Shown here piece after piece: positions 36,118 through 45,254 of a stretch of 64,000 bases of DNA. The notes below the pieces were generated by a model that did not search any database, was not told where the DNA came from, and worked only from the letters and a program-made list of their open reading frames with translations. The translations under genes were made by a program, and so were the position numbers. Numbering within the stretch: the first letter of the stretch is position 1; each line of letters opens with the position of its first letter. This DNA comes from Mesorhizobium mediterraneum (GTDB lineage: Bacteria > Pseudomonadota > Alphaproteobacteria > Rhizobiales > Rhizobiaceae): positions 1 through 64,000 of the forward strand of contig NZ_NPKI01000027.1 in the NCBI RefSeq assembly GCF_002284565.1. Reading direction: 5' to 3'.

Positions 36118-37308
36118 ATGAGCCCTCACCACGTCGTCATATCAGGCATCGGCCTTGTCTCTTCGCTGGGAGAAGGTCCGGATGCGCATTGGCGCAAACT
36201 TGCCCAGCCGGGCCTGGAACCCGTGCTCGAAGCCGCGCGCTTCTCGCCCTACACCGTCCACCCGCTGCCGGAGATCGACTGGAACCTGCAGATCGCCAAG
36301 CGCGGCGACCAGCGGCAGATGGAAACCTGGCAGAGGCTCGGCACCTACGCCGCCGGAATGGCGCTGGACGACGCGGGCATCAAGGGCAATGACGAACTCT
36401 GCACGACCATGGACATGGTGGTGGCTGCCGGCGGCGGCGAGCGCGACGAGGCGGTCGACGCCGATATTCTCGCCGCTTCGGAAAGCCGCAACGACCGCGA
36501 CGTGCTGCTCAACGAGAAACTGACCACCGAGTTGCGGCCGACGCTGTTTCTGGCGCAGCTTTCCAACCTGCTCGCCGGCAACATCTCGATCGTCCACAAG
36601 GTGACGGGATCGTCGCGCACCTTCATGGGCGAGGAAGGTGCAGGCGTCGCCGCCGTCGAGACGGCCGCCGCGCGCATCCGCTCCGGGCAATCGACGCACA
36701 TACTGGTCGGCGGCGCCTTCCAGACCGAACACTCCGACATGCTGCTTGGCTATGAACTGGCCGGCTACCTGCATCGCGGCCCCTGGAAACCGGTCTGGCA
36801 GAGGCAAGGCGCCGAAGGCGGCGGCGTGGTGACCGGATCCGGTGGCGCGTTTCTCGTCCTGGAACAGCGCGAACACGCGATCAGCCGCGGGCGAAAGATT
36901 TATGCCGAACTCGGCCCGGTCGTATCCGGACGCGCCAAACGCCGGCAGGGCGAGCTCGATGCCGAGATTGCCGCGCTGCTCAGGCAGGCAGCGCTGCCGA
37001 ACGGCGAGTTGCTGACGATTTCAGGCGCTTCGGGCGCCCATGCCGCTACTGCCGCGGAGAAATCGGTGTTCGGCGCCAATCCGGCGATTGCCGCACGCGG
37101 CTTTTCGACGCTGACCGGTCACATGAAGGAAGCGCAGTTTCCCTTCGCCGTGGCGCTGGCGGCATTGGCTGTCGAGCGCAAGGCCGCCTACCCGGCTTTT
37201 GACGCCGCCACCGAGAAGCCGTTCAACGGCGTTCCCAGGACCGTCCTTGCAACGGCGATCGGCTATCACCAATTCGAGGGCTTGGCGTTGGTCAACGCCG
37301 CCGATTAA
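36118..37308 (+). CDS. fabF2XL: beta-ketoacyl-ACP synthase-like protein lacking the catalytic Cys (FabF2XL)
   Basis: 396 residues with a thiolase fold beginning VVISGIGLVSSLGEG. Where ketosynthases carry TACASG, it has VTGSSRTFMGEEGAG (about 162-176), so the nucleophilic Cys is replaced. The first catalytic His motif NAHGTST is replaced by ISGASGAHAAT (301-311), while GH at 334-335 remains. It therefore cannot work as a normal ketosynthase alone and may pair with FabF1XL as a chain-length-factor-like subunit; that is inference. It lies between acpXL and fabF1XL (15-bp gap). Confidence 0.85.
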   Translation: MSPHHVVISGIGLVSSLGEGPDAHWRKLAQPGLEPVLEAARFSPYTVHPLPEIDWNLQIAKRGDQRQMETWQRLGTYAAGMALDDAGIKGNDELCTTMDMVVAAGGGERDEAVDADILAASESRNDRDVLLNEKLTTELRPTLFLAQLSNLLAGNISIVHKVTGSSRTFMGEEGAGVAAVETAAARIRSGQSTHILVGGAFQTEHSDMLLGYELAGYLHRGPWKPVWQRQGAEGGGVVTGSGGAFLVLEQREHAISRGRKIYAELGPVVSGRAKRRQGELDAEIAALLRQAALPNGELLTISGASGAHAATAAEKSVFGANPAIAARGFSTLTGHMKEAQFPFAVALAALAVERKAAYPAFDAATEKPFNGVPRTVLATAIGYHQFEGLALVNAAD

Positions 37309-37323
37309 AGGTCCAGGACAGTC

Positions 37324-38595
37324 ATGGCCAATCTGAACGACCACATGGGCAGGCCGATCGTCGCCGTCACCGGCATCGGCGTGGTGACGTCGCTGGGCGT
37401 CGGCAAGGCCGACAATTGGGCAGCGCTCACAGCGGGTAAGTCCGGCATCCATCCGATCACCCGCTTTCCGGTCGACCATCTGAACACCCGCATCTCCGGC
37501 ATGGTCGATTTCCTGCCGTCGAGCTCCAAGGGCGCCAGTCTCCTCACCTACGAATTGGCCGAGACCGCCGCGCAGGAAGCCGTGGCCGAAGCCGGCCTTA
37601 ATTCGGGCGATTTCGGCGGGCCGCTTTTCCTCGCCTCGCCGCCGGTCGAACTCGACTGGAGCGAGCGCTTTTCGCTCTACAATTCCGACAAACACGACAT
37701 CGGCGCCGAACGGCTGCTTCGCGTGGCGCGCGGCTTGAAAGAACTCGATGTTTTCGAGACCACCCAGTTCGGTTCGATCGCCGACCGGCTCGCCGACCGT
37801 TTTGGGACGCGCGGCCTGCCGATCACGCTGTCGACGGCTTGCGCCTCGGGCGCCACCTCGATCCAGCTCGGCGTCGAGGCGATCCGCCGCGGCGAATGCG
37901 ACAGGGCGCTGTCGATCGGCGCCGACGGTTCGGCGACCGCCGAGGCGCTGATCCGTTTCTCGCTGCTTTCCGCGCTCTCCACCCATAACGACATCCCCGA
38001 AAAGGCGTCCAAGCCGTTCTCCAAGGACCGCGACGGTTTTGTCCTCGCTGAGGGTTCTGGCGCGCTGGTATTGGAATCGCTGGAGGCAGCACTTGCCCGC
38101 GGCGCGACCATTCTCGGCATCCTGCGTGGTTGCGGCGAAAAGGCCGACGACTTCCATCGCACCCGCTCGAAGCCGGACGGTTCGCCGGCGATCGCGGCGG
38201 TTCGCGCCGCCCTCGCCGATGCAGGCCTGAGCGAAGACGAGATCGATTATGTCAACGCCCATGGCACCTCGACGCCGGAAAACGACAAGATGGAGCATCT
38301 GTCGCTGTCGACCGTGTTTGGCGAGCGGATCGGCTCGATGCCGATCTCGTCGAACAAGTCGATGATCGGCCACACGCTGTCGGCGGCCGGCGCGGTCGAG
38401 GCCGCATTTTCGCTGATGACCATGCGCGAAAGCGTCATCCCGCCGACCATCAATTACGACAATCCCGATCCGGCGATCGTGCTCGACGTGGTGCCGAACA
38501 AGAAGCGCAACGCCGAGGTCGGCACGGTCCTCTCGAACTCCTTCGGCTTCGGCGGCCAGAACACCTGCCTTGTCATGGCGCGGGAACCGGTCTAA
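37324..38595 (+). CDS. fabF1XL: beta-ketoacyl-ACP synthase FabF1XL (catalytic)
   Basis: 423 residues with the complete KAS II triad: Cys173 in STACASGATS, His313 in VNAHGTSTPEND and His350 in NKSMIGHTLSAAG, plus the C-terminal SNSFGFGGQNTCLV loop. It extends acyl chains on AcpXL towards C28. It follows the cysteine-less FabF2XL by 15 bp and precedes the dehydrogenase gene by 36 bp in one operon. The pairing of an intact and a defective KAS mirrors KS-alpha/KS-beta of type II polyketide systems. Confidence 0.92.
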   Translation: MANLNDHMGRPIVAVTGIGVVTSLGVGKADNWAALTAGKSGIHPITRFPVDHLNTRISGMVDFLPSSSKGASLLTYELAETAAQEAVAEAGLNSGDFGGPLFLASPPVELDWSERFSLYNSDKHDIGAERLLRVARGLKELDVFETTQFGSIADRLADRFGTRGLPITLSTACASGATSIQLGVEAIRRGECDRALSIGADGSATAEALIRFSLLSALSTHNDIPEKASKPFSKDRDGFVLAEGSGALVLESLEAALARGATILGILRGCGEKADDFHRTRSKPDGSPAIAAVRAALADAGLSEDEIDYVNAHGTSTPENDKMEHLSLSTVFGERIGSMPISSNKSMIGHTLSAAGAVEAAFSLMTMRESVIPPTINYDNPDPAIVLDVVPNKKRNAEVGTVLSNSFGFGGQNTCLVMAREPV

Positions 38596-38631
38596 GCGAG
38601 CGCTTTCCGCTCAACAGAACCGACAGGCCTA

Positions 38632-39660
38632 ATGCGCGCATTGCAACTTATCGAGGACCGCCGCCTTGAAACGGTGGACCTGCCGCCTCCGCCGCAGCCT
38701 GCGCTGGGCGAAGTGACGCTGCGCATCAAGGCCGTGGCGCTCAACCATATCGACGTCTGGGGCTGGCGCGGCATGGCCTTCGCCAAGCGCAAGCTGCCGC
38801 TGGTCGTCGGCGCCGAAGCCTCCGGCGAGGTCGAGGCGGTCGGCCCCGGCGTCTCCAGCCTTGTGCCCGGGCAGCTTGTGTCGATCTATGGCGCGCGCAC
38901 CTGCGGGCTTTGCCGCGCCTGCCGCGAAGGCCGCGACAATCTTTGCGAGCATGTTTCGGGCGTTCACGGCTTCCATCTCGACGGCTTTGCGCAAGAAAAG
39001 ATAAACCTACCGGCGCGCCTGCTGGTCCCTGCCCCGCCCGGCGTGACGGACATCGGCGCGGCCGTCGCGCCCGTCACCTTCGGCACGGTCGAGCACATGC
39101 TGTTCGATAATGCCAAGCTGCAAGCTGGCGAAACCATCCTCATCCATGCCGGCGGCTCGGGCATCGGTTCCGCCGCGATCCAGCTTGCCAGGAAAATGGG
39201 CTGCACCGTGATCACCACGGTCGGCTCAAACGATAAGATCGATAAGGCGAAGGCGCTTGGCGCCGACCATGTCATCAACTATCGCGAGGACCGTTTCGAA
39301 GGCGTGGTGCGCAAGCTGACGAAGAAGAAGGGCGTCGATGTCGTCTTCGAGCATGTCGGCGCCGACACCTTTGCTGCCTCGATGCTGTGCCTGAAACGCG
39401 GTGGTCGCCTGGTGACCTGCGGCTCGACCTCGGGCGTTTCGACCCAGATCAATCTGATGCAATTGTTCCAGCAGCAGCTGAAGCTGCTCGGCTCCTTTGG
39501 CTGCCGCATGGAAAACATGGCGGACGCCATGCAGAAAATGGCGGCGGGGCTGGTTTCTCCGGTTATCGACACAGAAGTCGGCTTCGGCGACATCGAGGCC
39601 GCGCTGAAGCGCATGGAAGGCCGCGACGTGTTCGGCAAGATCATCCTGCGCGTCGGTTAG
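38632..39660 (+). CDS. adh2XL: zinc-type medium-chain dehydrogenase/enoyl reductase of the VLCFA cluster
   Basis: 342 residues of the MDR superfamily. YGARTCGLCRACREGRDNLC holds the structural-zinc cysteines, and ILIHAGGSGIGSAAIQLARKMGC is the NADP-binding Rossmann loop (about 168-190). The corresponding gene in Rhizobium leguminosarum is adh2XL, located between fabF1XL and lpxXL as here. Its step may be reduction of an intermediate of the C28 chain or of the enoyl form; the exact reaction is not established by sequence. Confidence 0.85.
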   Translation: MRALQLIEDRRLETVDLPPPPQPALGEVTLRIKAVALNHIDVWGWRGMAFAKRKLPLVVGAEASGEVEAVGPGVSSLVPGQLVSIYGARTCGLCRACREGRDNLCEHVSGVHGFHLDGFAQEKINLPARLLVPAPPGVTDIGAAVAPVTFGTVEHMLFDNAKLQAGETILIHAGGSGIGSAAIQLARKMGCTVITTVGSNDKIDKAKALGADHVINYREDRFEGVVRKLTKKKGVDVVFEHVGADTFAASMLCLKRGGRLVTCGSTSGVSTQINLMQLFQQQLKLLGSFGCRMENMADAMQKMAAGLVSPVIDTEVGFGDIEAALKRMEGRDVFGKIILRVG

Positions 39661-39698
39661 ACCCTGATGTTGCTGCCTAAGAACATCGTGGTCTAGGA

Positions 39699-40694
39699 AT
39701 GATCGGCGACGCCTTCAGGAAGCTCCGCAGGGACCTGGCGTTCCGCCATGGCAGGCGGTTGCGCCAGTTCAACTATTGGCTGCTGGCGCGCGCCGCGATG
39801 ACGATGATTTGGGTGCTGCGCCTGCTGCCGGTCGACAGCGCGCTCAATTTCGCCGACCGTGTCGCCCGCCGCGTTGGGCCTTGGGTTGGGCGCCACAACG
39901 TCGCCATCGCCAATCTGCGCAAGGCATATCCGGAAAAGAGCGACAGCGAGATCCAGGCCATCGCTTCCGACATGTGGGGCAACATGGCTCGCCTCGCCGC
40001 GGAATACATCTTTCTCGATGCGCTCTTCGATTACGACCCGAAAGCGACGAAGCCGGGCCGCGTCGAGGTTCGCGGCGTCGATCATTTCGTCGAGATCGCC
40101 GGCGAGCAAAAACCGCATATCATCTTCACGGGGCATCTCGGCAATTTCGAGCTGCTTCCGGTGGCGGCAGCCACTTTCGGCATGAACATCACGGCGCTGT
40201 TTCGCCCGCCCAACAATCCGTATCTTGCCGACTACATCCTCTCGACGCGCCGCTCGACCATGGGATCCTTGCTGCCCTCCTCGACCGGCGCTTCATTCGC
40301 GCTTGCCGCCATCCTGGAGAAAGGCGGCAATATCGGTGTGCTGGTCGACCAGAAATTCTCGGGCGGGCTCGAAACGACCTTCTTCGGCCGCCCATGCGAG
40401 AGCAACCGGGTTCTGGGCACTCTGGCGCGGCACTATGACTGCGATGTCTATCCGGCGCGCTGCGTGCGCCTGCCGGGCAACCGCTTCCGGCTCGAGATCG
40501 AGGACAAGCTGACCTTGCCGCGCACTGCCGGCGGCAGTGTCGACGTCCATGGCACCACCCAGCTGCTCAACGACGTGGTCGAGCGTTGGGTGCGCGAGGA
40601 TCCCGGCCAGTGGATGTGGTTCCACAAAAGGTGGGAAATCAGCGGCCGGCGCCGAAAGCGTCAACAGGCGAGACAGCGCGGCAAAGCCGCCTGA
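39699..40694 (+). CDS. lpxXL: lipid A very-long-chain acyltransferase LpxXL
   Basis: 331 residues of the HtrB/LpxL acyltransferase family. The catalytic HX4E motif is GHLGNFE (His near residue 146), with a membrane-associated N-terminal segment. LpxXL transfers 27-hydroxyoctacosanoate from AcpXL to lipid A at the inner face of the inner membrane. It ends the cluster and is followed after 73 bp by a strong terminator. Position after adh2XL matches the R. leguminosarum order. Confidence 0.92.
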   Translation: MIGDAFRKLRRDLAFRHGRRLRQFNYWLLARAAMTMIWVLRLLPVDSALNFADRVARRVGPWVGRHNVAIANLRKAYPEKSDSEIQAIASDMWGNMARLAAEYIFLDALFDYDPKATKPGRVEVRGVDHFVEIAGEQKPHIIFTGHLGNFELLPVAAATFGMNITALFRPPNNPYLADYILSTRRSTMGSLLPSSTGASFALAAILEKGGNIGVLVDQKFSGGLETTFFGRPCESNRVLGTLARHYDCDVYPARCVRLPGNRFRLEIEDKLTLPRTAGGSVDVHGTTQLLNDVVERWVREDPGQWMWFHKRWEISGRRRKRQQARQRGKAA

Positions 40695-40767
40695 GCGGAA
40701 GCCGCAACATTGCTTTGTGACGGCAGTTATGCTAGTGACTGGGGCATGGTGCTGATTTGCGCCAACG

Positions 40768-40797
40768 ACCCGCCCGGCTCCCGAGGCGGGTTTTTTT
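40768..40797 (+). terminator. Rho-independent terminator after lpxXL
   Basis: ACCCGCC (40768-40774) pairs with GGCGGGT (40785-40791) around a 10-base loop, followed by a run of seven T. It ends the acpXL-lpxXL transcript and separates it from the convergent ABC transporter genes. Confidence 0.9.
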
Positions 40798-40839
40798 GTT
40801 TTGGCCATCGACCGCTCGTTGGTCGCCTGACAGCTCGTT

Positions 40840-41622
40840 TCAAGTTTTGATCGCCTCATCGGCCGTAAGCGCGTGCTCTCGCGTGCCGGAGACGATGATC
40901 TCCAGGACCTCATGCTCGTCGGTGTTCCTGACGTAGCGATCGCCGACGTTTTCGCCGCGCTTCAGCACCATCACGCGGTCGCCCACAGCGAAGATGTCAA
41001 CGAGGCGGTGGGAGATGATGATCTGGGCAACGCCCTGCTTTTTCAGTTCCAGCATGGTCTCGAGCAGCCGCTCAGTCGCCATCACCGAGAGATTGGCGGT
41101 CGGCTCGTCGAGGATCACCACGCGCGGCTGGAAGGAGATAGCGCGGGCAATCGCCACAGATTGCTGGCGGCCGCCCGACAGGCTCTCGACCTTTTGATAG
41201 ACGGAGTTCACGTCGACCTTGAGCCGCTTCAGCACACTGTCGGCTTCCGCGTACATTTTCCGCCGATTGACGAAAAGGCCCTTGAGCGGCCAACGGCCAA
41301 GAAAGATGTTCTGACCGACATCCATATTCCCGCAAAGAGCGAAATCCTGGTAGATCATCTCAATGCCGGCGTCGCGGCTTTCGTGCGGGCTCTTGAAGTG
41401 CACCGGCTGCCCGGCGACGAAGACCTCGCCGGCGTCGCGCTGGTAGGCGCCGGTCAGGATCTTCATCAGCGTCGACTTGCCGGCCGAGTTGTCGCCGACG
41501 AGGCCCAGTATCTCGCCGGGATAGAGCACGAGGTCGACGTTGCGGAGCGCCTGCACCGCACCGAAGGCTTTTTCGATGCCCCGCATTTCTACGATCGGTG
41601 CAGGCCTAGTCGGGTCACGCAT
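40840..41622 (-). CDS. sugar ABC transporter ATP-binding protein (FrcA-like)
   Basis: 260 residues, a single ABC domain of the CUT2 type. Walker A is GDNSAGKST (43-51), with Ser in place of the usual third-position Gly but the essential GK(S/T) kept; signature SLSGGRQQSVAIARA and Walker B VVILDEPTANLSV follow. It overlaps the permease gene by 8 bp and ends the operon. CUT2 transporters with one ATPase domain, such as FrcA, import monosaccharides like fructose or ribose; the sugar is unknown here. Confidence 0.9.
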   Translation of the reverse strand: MRDPTRPAPIVEMRGIEKAFGAVQALRNVDLVLYPGEILGLVGDNSAGKSTLMKILTGAYQRDAGEVFVAGQPVHFKSPHESRDAGIEMIYQDFALCGNMDVGQNIFLGRWPLKGLFVNRRKMYAEADSVLKRLKVDVNSVYQKVESLSGGRQQSVAIARAISFQPRVVILDEPTANLSVMATERLLETMLELKKQGVAQIIISHRLVDIFAVGDRVMVLKRGENVGDRYVRNTDEHEVLEIIVSGTREHALTADEAIKT

Positions 41623-43870
41623 GGGTGGTCTCCGCCGTTCTTGTGCGCCGCGCGAGGCGCGCCCGCAGGCGGCCGAAGATGTTGGCCTGGCGCACCCAGA
41701 TGTCGATCAGCACCGCCACGATCAGGATGCCGCCGATGAAGACGTTGATCCAGTGCTGCGGCATGGCGAAGCCCTGGACGTTGAGCTGCAGCAGCGCCCG
41801 GATCAGGGTGATCACTGCCGCCCCGGCGAGCGCCCCGATCACGGTGCCGTAGCCGCCGAAGATCGAACCGCCGCCGATGATCACCGAGGCGATGGCGTCG
41901 AGCTCGCGGAACTGGCCGGCCACCGGGTTGAAGCTGCGGAAGTAGGCGACGTTGATGATCCCGGCCATTGTCGCGCAGAGCGCCGCCAGCATGAGCGCGA
42001 GGAACCGCACCCGGTTGGTGTTGATCCCGGCATAAGCGGCGGCGCGAATGTTGCCGCCGGTCGCATAGACCTTCTGCCCGAACGGCATGTAGGCGAGCAC
42101 GACGCCGGCAACGAGGGCGACGAACAGCATCCAGATGGTCTGGACGCTCACCACCTCGGCGACCGAGCGCAGGAGTCCGTCCGACAGCGAGATGCGGTAG
42201 TGCAGCAGGATGTCGTTCACCTTGCGGCCAAGCAGGTTGTAGCCCTCGGGCCAGCCGGTGAGCTGCTGCCCGGCGACGAACCAGGCGGCGAGGCCGCGGG
42301 CGATGTAGAACATGCCGAGCGTGGCGATGAAGGCCGGCAGCTTGAAGCCGACGGTGACGATCGCGTTGACGAGGCCGGCGCACATGCCCGCGAGCAGGCC
42401 CATCGCCACGGCGGTCACGGGGTCGGCGCCGAGGACCTTGAGAAAATAGGCGGCGGTGCTGCCGGCGAGGGCAAGCACCGCCCCGACGGAGAGGTCGATA
42501 TCGCCGGCGGCGATGACGTAGGTGAGGCCGATGGTGATCAGCGCAAGCTCGGTGTAGTTGAGCAGGATCGCGAAGCTATTGGACAGGTTCCACCAGTAGT
42601 CCGGCCGGAGCGCGAGCCCGGTCAGCCACAGGAGCACGGCCAGGATGACGGCGAGCGCGTCGCGCCGGGCGAGGACCTTGCCGAACCCGGTGGCCGACAG
42701 CGCCATGTCGGTCGCCATCGCGCCCTTGGTCTGCACCCCCTCGATCGCGATGCTGCCGATCTCGTAGGCCGGTGGCGGCGGCCGGCCGCGGAGCCAGGCC
42801 CAGAGGCGCCCTGCCACCTGGCGCCGGATCAGATAGGGCTCGATGAGCACCGCGACGATGAGCAGCAGCCCGAGGAACACCGGCACCGCGCCGACCGGCA
42901 GCGAGAAGACGGCGTTGACCGTGATCTCCTCGTCGCCGATCTTGATGATGCGCGTGATCGGCCAGCCCTCGCGCAACACCTTGTCGAGCAGCACCACCAG
43001 CAGCGCGCCAAGGCAGGATCCGGCGACCCGGCCGCGGCCACCGAGGATCGAGGCGCCGCCGATGATCACGGCGGCAATGACGATTAGCTCACCGCTGACG
43101 CCATACAGGGGCGTCACGCCTTTGTCCTGGGCTGCCGACAGCAGGCCGGCAAGCGCCGCGCAGAGCGAGGAGATCAGGTAGGCTCGGATGCGCACCCAGT
43201 TGGTCGGGATGCCGGCATAGGACGCCGCCTGCTCGTTGCCGCCGGTGGCGAAGGTCTCGTAGCCCCAGCGCGTCTTGGCGAGCACATAGGCGCCGATCAC
43301 GGCGACAACGACGAAGATCACGATCTGGTTGTTGAAGCCGAGGAGGTTGGTCTCGCCGAGGTGAAAAAAACCCGGATAGCCGGTCGCCTTGGCGGGATAG
43401 TAGATCGCCTGGCCGTGGGTCAGCGCCAGCACGAAGCCGCGGCCGATGAAGAGGATAGTCAGCGTGGCGATGAACGCCGGCACCTTCAGGATGGTGACGA
43501 GCACGCCGTTGACCAGCCCGATCAGCGTGCCGAGCAGCAGGCAGAGGATCACCGACGTGACGACGCCGAGATCAAGAAAGCTCGGCGCGAACAGCCTGGC
43601 GAAGACGACGGCGACGAGGCCGTAGGTGGAGCCGACCGAAAGATCGAGGTCCTTGTTGACGATGACGAAGGTCACGCCGACTGCGATGATGGCAACGCGC
43701 GAGGTGTCGCGGAGCAGCGAGTGAAACGCCCCCGTTGACCCGAAGAACGCGGGATTGACGAGAGCGCCGCCGAGATAGAGCAGCAAAAGCAAGGCAACGA
43801 GCCCCACCTCCCAGCCGCCGACAATCTGGGACGGCGCACGGCCGAGCGATGTGGTCGCGGTAAACGCCAT
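41615..43870 (-). CDS. double-length CUT2 sugar ABC permease (two fused domains)
   Basis: 751 residues from the MAFTATTS start, about twice the usual 330-residue permease. Two BPD_transp_2 units are visible: one at about 20-320 (LDLSVGSTYGLVA, GGASILGGRGRVAGSCLGALL) and one at about 410-740 (IDLSVGAVLALAGS, GGGSIFGGYGTVIGALAGAAVI), joined by a cytoplasmic linker of about 60 residues. Each has eight to ten membrane segments. One polypeptide could therefore form the complete channel. It is encoded between the binding protein and ATPase genes. Confidence 0.92.
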   Translation of the reverse strand: MAFTATTSLGRAPSQIVGGWEVGLVALLLLLYLGGALVNPAFFGSTGAFHSLLRDTSRVAIIAVGVTFVIVNKDLDLSVGSTYGLVAVVFARLFAPSFLDLGVVTSVILCLLLGTLIGLVNGVLVTILKVPAFIATLTILFIGRGFVLALTHGQAIYYPAKATGYPGFFHLGETNLLGFNNQIVIFVVVAVIGAYVLAKTRWGYETFATGGNEQAASYAGIPTNWVRIRAYLISSLCAALAGLLSAAQDKGVTPLYGVSGELIVIAAVIIGGASILGGRGRVAGSCLGALLVVLLDKVLREGWPITRIIKIGDEEITVNAVFSLPVGAVPVFLGLLLIVAVLIEPYLIRRQVAGRLWAWLRGRPPPPAYEIGSIAIEGVQTKGAMATDMALSATGFGKVLARRDALAVILAVLLWLTGLALRPDYWWNLSNSFAILLNYTELALITIGLTYVIAAGDIDLSVGAVLALAGSTAAYFLKVLGADPVTAVAMGLLAGMCAGLVNAIVTVGFKLPAFIATLGMFYIARGLAAWFVAGQQLTGWPEGYNLLGRKVNDILLHYRISLSDGLLRSVAEVVSVQTIWMLFVALVAGVVLAYMPFGQKVYATGGNIRAAAYAGINTNRVRFLALMLAALCATMAGIINVAYFRSFNPVAGQFRELDAIASVIIGGGSIFGGYGTVIGALAGAAVITLIRALLQLNVQGFAMPQHWINVFIGGILIVAVLIDIWVRQANIFGRLRARLARRTRTAETTHA

Positions 43871-43954
43871 GGTCTCTTCTGGTCGATTTCCCTGCTGCCG
43901 CATTGCGGGAGAGCTTGCGCCCTCCCGCAGTGATTTCAGACGTTCCGAGCGGAC

Positions 43955-45037
43955 TCAGTTCTCGAAGCGCTTGCCGACGTCCTCGACGGTCTCTTTCGTC
44001 ACCAGTTGGGCGCGTGTGTCGAGGTTGGCCGCCGCGATGCCGCGATCGATCTCCAGATAGAGCTGCATGACCGGCCAGAAGCCCTGCAAGAAAGGCTGCT
44101 GCCCGAGCGCGCCGGTCAGATCGCCGCTCTTCATCGCATCCTGCTGGGCCGGGCCGAGGTCGAAACCGTAGGCGCAGATCTTGCCGGTCATTCCGGTCTG
44201 AGCAACGGCCTTGGCAAGCGCCGGCGTGAACACGTTGTTGCCGGCGAACGCGCCAACGACGTCGCCGCGCGATTCGAACAGCGTCACGATGCCGTTCACC
44301 GGGTCGTTCGGATTGGTGTCGATACCGGTGTTCTCCGGACCCGCGTCGACCTTGAAGGCATCAAGCTTGCCGGCATCCTGCAAGCCCTTGACGATGGCGT
44401 TGAAAGCCGAAGTGACGCGATTGTTCACCTCGATGTTGCCCATTGCGGTCGACGACGGCAGGACGATCGAACCCTTCTCGATACCCTTGTCCGCGAGGCA
44501 CTTGACGAGCGCCTCGCCGGCGATTGCTGCAGCCGAGGCGTCCTGGCCGGTGTGGCCGATGCTGCTGCGGTTGAGGATCGTGCCGTCAAAGGAATTGGTC
44601 GTGGCGATCGGTATGCCCTTCGCCTCTGCGGCCTTGACGATGTCGTTATAGGCGCCGACCTGGGGCGTTGTCATGATCAGCCCGTCGATCGTCGGGTCCT
44701 GCACGATCTGGTTCAGGATTTCGATCTCGCGGGCAGGGTCGTCGGTCGGCGATTCCGAGCCGAGCAGCAGGACCTTGGCGCCGATCAGATTGCCGGCGAC
44801 GGTGGCGCCGACGTAGACCGGATCGAAGAAGCCATTGCCGGCAGTGTGTGTCACGATAGCGAAAGTGAGGTGGCCATCGGCCGAATGGAAGTCCTTGGTA
44901 CCGGGGGCCTCCTTTGCGGCTTCTTCGAAACTGTAGCCGCCGACCGCCTTATCGACACCGCCCGATTGTGCGTAGGCGTTCGATACGCCGAGCGATAACG
45001 CCGCGGCACACGCCGCGAGCGAGAAAATACGTTTCAT
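43955..45037 (-). CDS. periplasmic sugar-binding protein of the CUT2 transporter
   Basis: 360 residues from an ATG with an AGGGAGGA ribosome-binding site. A Sec signal peptide ends near NAYAQS. The mature protein belongs to the type I periplasmic binding fold (Peripla_BP_4), with FAIVTHTAGNGFFDPVYVGA, ILNQIVQDPTIDGLIMTTP and ICAYGFDLGPAQQDAMKSGDL. It is the first gene of the transporter operon, 84 bp before the fused permease. The ligand is a monosaccharide or related compound not identifiable from sequence. Confidence 0.9.
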   Translation of the reverse strand: MKRIFSLAACAAALSLGVSNAYAQSGGVDKAVGGYSFEEAAKEAPGTKDFHSADGHLTFAIVTHTAGNGFFDPVYVGATVAGNLIGAKVLLLGSESPTDDPAREIEILNQIVQDPTIDGLIMTTPQVGAYNDIVKAAEAKGIPIATTNSFDGTILNRSSIGHTGQDASAAAIAGEALVKCLADKGIEKGSIVLPSSTAMGNIEVNNRVTSAFNAIVKGLQDAGKLDAFKVDAGPENTGIDTNPNDPVNGIVTLFESRGDVVGAFAGNNVFTPALAKAVAQTGMTGKICAYGFDLGPAQQDAMKSGDLTGALGQQPFLQGFWPVMQLYLEIDRGIAAANLDTRAQLVTKETVEDVGKRFEN

Positions 45038-45254
45038 GATTATCCTCCCTTGCAACCAACGGTCGGAAGCCGTTCAGGCGCATTTATTCAGGAGATTCCG
45101 AATGCTTCCTCCCACCCCGTATATTCTGCCCAAAGCTTGCCCGCGTAAATAGGCTCCCACTTTCCCCGACGAATTGGTTCAGCGCGGAAAGCAGGCGTCG
45201 CTTCACAAGAAGCGCCCTCTCTGAGTTCTTGTAGGGCCGCGAGCGTGCAGCCAG

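Noticed and set aside
41540..43087. 515-codon plus-strand frame opposite the fused sugar permease
   Set aside because: Composition dominated by Asp, Gly and Arg as expected from antisense GC-rich DNA; the permease has clear membrane segments and motifs.
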